Assembly: GCA_937900565.1 (NCBI GenBank)
Contig: CALCFG010000162.1
Location: 1 to 6,109, forward strand
DNA length: 6,109 nucleotides
From: an uncultured Erysipelotrichaceae bacterium
GTDB lineage: Bacteria; Bacillota_I; Bacilli_A; Erysipelotrichales; Erysipelotrichaceae
Direction of reading: 5' to 3'
Every line of letters begins with the position of its first letter. Position 1 is the stretch's first letter. Both the position numbers and the translations under genes were made by a program. The notes under the pieces are model-generated. The model saw only the letters and a list, made by a program, of their open reading frames with translations, made no database searches and was not told the DNA's origin. Shown here piece by piece: positions 4,120 to 6,109 of the stretch.

Positions 4120-6109
4120 CTACTCGATTGACTTTAAAGATTCAACCATGTCAATATTATCCAACTTACGTTGCATCAATGTATTAACACACATCGCAAA
4201 GATAATGGTTAAACCATAAGCAATGGCATAGGAAATGGGTTGGATATTCGCTTTAAACGCAATATTATCCATTTGAATCATGCCCATAATCATACTTAAC
4301 TCAAGTTGACCAAACCACAATCCAACAATCCCACCAATCATTGTTAAAATAATATTTTCATAATACACATAATGGTGTACTTCTTTACGTGTAAAGCCCA
4401 ATACTTTTAACGTTGCAATTTCACGTAAACGTTCACTAATATTAACACTAGTTAAATTACCTAACACAACAAAAGCAAGTGCACCAGCCGAGCTAACCAA
4501 TACAATCACAATAATGCCAAATCCTTCAATCAAATTATTTACAAAAGATATAACAGTCGATGCAAAATTATAACCACTTACATCATTATCTGCTTGAATA
4601 AATTGGGTCAGCGCTACTTCATCATTGGTATCAAAGGCAATAGTATTATCTTGAATTTTAGTATTAAAAGCACTTTGATAAGCTGATGAAGTCATAAAAA
4701 TATGATGATAAATGTACATTTCACAAATACCTTCAATCTTAAAATCATATTGTTGATTGACATTATTTTGAATCGTTAATGTATCACCAACACTTAAATC
4801 GTAATATTGTGCCAATCGCTTACTAATAACGATACCACTATCACTTAATACAATTGGCGTCCTTGTTTTATAATCGTGTAAATCAAAAGCTTTCGCTAAA
4901 TCATTTTGTCCAACAACATATAAATACGACGATTGATCCACATTTCCTTTAACAGTAACATTGCTAAAATTAATTGGTAAAACATTATCCACTATATCTA
5001 ATTGACTGTATTGAAATAACTTATCTTTAAATTCATTTTCATTTAAATTATCAAAAGATACAGAGCCATCAAAACGATATAATTGCCCATATTGAACAGT
5101 ACCAATAGCACTAACAGAATCTTTTACACCAAATCCACACACAATTAATGAAGTACAGCCACCAACTCCCAAAACAGTCATAAAGAAACGTTTTTTATAA
5201 CGGAATAAGTTTCTTACTGTTACTTTCATTGTAAAATTCAATCGATTCCAAATCCACGGTATCCGTTCGATAACCGTTTTCTTTGCACTTTTTGGTGCAT
5301 GTGGTCGCATTAGTTGAGCGGGTACTTCTTTCATGTTGGCATGGCATGTTACGTAGGTTGTTCCTACCATTAATAAAATAAACATGAATGAAATTAATGC
5401 AATGGTAGTCCAAGGAATAACGAGTTTAAATTCCGGATTTAAATACATCATTCCCCATGCATTATAAATGATAACTGGGAATACAATTAATCCAATAACA
5501 GCACCTAAGATAGAGCCGAGCAATGATGCGAGTAATGCATAAAATAAAAATTTTGCACATGATTGAATTCTAGAAAATCCTAATGAGCGATAGGTTCCAA
5601 TTAACGTTCTTTCTTCCTCTACCATTCGTGTCATCGTTGTTAAACATACAAGGATTGCGACAAGGATAAAAAACAATGGGAATAATGCACCTATACCTTT
5701 CATCGTAGAAATGGTATTGCGATACATTACCGTAGAATAATGACTTCCTCGATCCAATACAATCCATTCACATGGTTCGATATCATCAATATCGTTTTGT
5801 GCATCTTCGATTTCATTGGCTGCATCATCCAATTTTTTTTGACCATCAATTTTAGCTTCTTCCAATTCTTTTTTCGCATCATTGATATCACTGACACCTT
5901 GGTTATATTCGTTCCATCCATCATTTAAAGTGGCTTGGGCATTCGCAAATTCGTGATTCGCACTATCCCATCCTTCAATGATTTGTTCACTGCCCTCAAC
6001 CAATGCAGCCTTTGCTTGATCTATTTTTGCTTGAGCACTTTCAAATTGAGCCATTGCATAATCATAATTGGCTTGATAAGTCTCAAATCCATGGCGAAGT
6101 AATCCTTCC
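4120..6109 (-). CDS. FtsX-family ABC transporter permease with extracytoplasmic coiled coil, C-terminal about 662 residues, 5' end outside window
   Basis: The frame is open to the right edge. The in-frame ATG at 6054 is internal, because in-frame coding with the same coiled-coil composition continues upstream of it. Order from the edge: an Ala/Glu/Lys/Asp-rich coiled coil (about 6109-5785), the IEPCEWIVLDRG linker, and a first FtsX module with membrane spans near 5700-5632, 5544-5460 and 5412-5347, carrying the cytoplasmic TTMTRMVEEERTLIGTYRSLGF signature. A fourth span (5190-5125) leads to an extracytoplasmic domain (about 5124-4540). The second FtsX module has spans near 4533-4456, 4368-4297 and 4242-4177 and the matching SERLREIATLKVLGF signature. 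A first span probably lies outside the window. Such MacB/FtsX-type permeases pair with an ATPase, which is not visible here, and often act in mechanotransmission, export or envelope stress; the substrate is unknown. A strong terminator follows its stop. Confidence 0.93.
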   Translation of the reverse strand, partial: EGLLRHGFETYQANYDYAMAQFESAQAKIDQAKAALVEGSEQIIEGWDSANHEFANAQATLNDGWNEYNQGVSDINDAKKELEEAKIDGQKKLDDAANEIEDAQNDIDDIEPCEWIVLDRGSHYSTVMYRNTISTMKGIGALFPLFFILVAILVCLTTMTRMVEEERTLIGTYRSLGFSRIQSCAKFLFYALLASLLGSILGAVIGLIVFPVIIYNAWGMMYLNPEFKLVIPWTTIALISFMFILLMVGTTYVTCHANMKEVPAQLMRPHAPKSAKKTVIERIPWIWNRLNFTMKVTVRNLFRYKKRFFMTVLGVGGCTSLIVCGFGVKDSVSAIGTVQYGQLYRFDGSVSFDNLNENEFKDKLFQYSQLDIVDNVLPINFSNVTVKGNVDQSSYLYVVGQNDLAKAFDLHDYKTRTPIVLSDSGIVISKRLAQYYDLSVGDTLTIQNNVNQQYDFKIEGICEMYIYHHIFMTSSAYQSAFNTKIQDNTIAFDTNDEVALTQFIQADNDVSGYNFASTVISFVNNLIEGFGIIVIVLVSSAGALAFVVLGNLTSVNISERLREIATLKVLGFTRKEVHHYVYYENIILTMIGGIVGLWFGQLELSMIMGMIQMDNIAFKANIQPISYAIAYGLTIIFAMCVNTLMQRKLDNIDMVESLKSIE

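Noticed and set aside
4037..4219. 60-codon plus-strand open frame over the permease 3' end and the terminator
   Set aside because: It crosses a perfect terminator hairpin and two real genes on the other strand and encodes nothing recognisable.
5195..5928. Several 62-72 codon open frames within the permease on both strands
   Set aside because: All are shadows of the FtsX permease frame, which has clear domain signatures throughout.
4120..6054. Treating the permease as a complete 644-residue protein starting at 6054
   Set aside because: The frame stays open to the window edge with coiled-coil coding sequence upstream and no SD before that ATG, so the gene is 5'-partial.

Overview
The window is AT-rich chromosomal DNA with standard-code, tightly packed genes and short rho-independent terminators. 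The proteins are of Bacillota type: a cytoplasmic GH13 amylase, a membrane-anchored YkuE/YaeI-like phosphoesterase, a vitamin-type ECF S component and a two-module FtsX permease with an extracytoplasmic coiled coil. I infer a low-GC Firmicute, possibly an Erysipelotrichia relative. No rRNA, tRNA, CRISPR array, insertion sequence, phage gene or plasmid gene is visible. It reads as an ordinary core or housekeeping region.

Layout from left to right. (1) A minus-strand pair, a HAD-IIA phosphatase followed 5 nt later by a cytoplasmic alpha-amylase, runs off the left edge. (2) A divergent control region of about 40 bp carries a perfect 7-bp inverted repeat with an 11-bp AT-rich spacer. (3) A plus-strand, membrane-anchored metallophosphoesterase has several replaced metal-site residues. 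(4) A bidirectional terminator separates it from the convergent block. (5) A minus-strand block reads, in transcription order: FtsX-type ABC permease (5' end outside the window), terminator, ECF S component, rpsO leader, rpsO, terminator, RluA-family pseudouridine synthase.

Relations between the genes. rpsO and the pseudouridine synthase both belong to ribosome biology, though a strong terminator lies between them. The ECF S component needs an EcfA/EcfA'/EcfT module and the FtsX permease needs an ABC ATPase; neither is in the window. The HAD phosphatase and the amylase are probably co-transcribed.

The most interesting signals are regulatory. The rpsO leader folds into a long imperfect hairpin whose tip carries CUCCC, exactly complementary to the GGGAG of the rpsO Shine-Dalgarno, which suggests a pseudoknot-type S15 autoregulatory site. 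Four of the six visible starts (amylase, metallophosphoesterase, pseudouridine synthase, ECF S) have no recognisable Shine-Dalgarno. One of them looks leaderless and another begins directly at the end of a terminator U-tract. I see no clear new defence or mobile system here.
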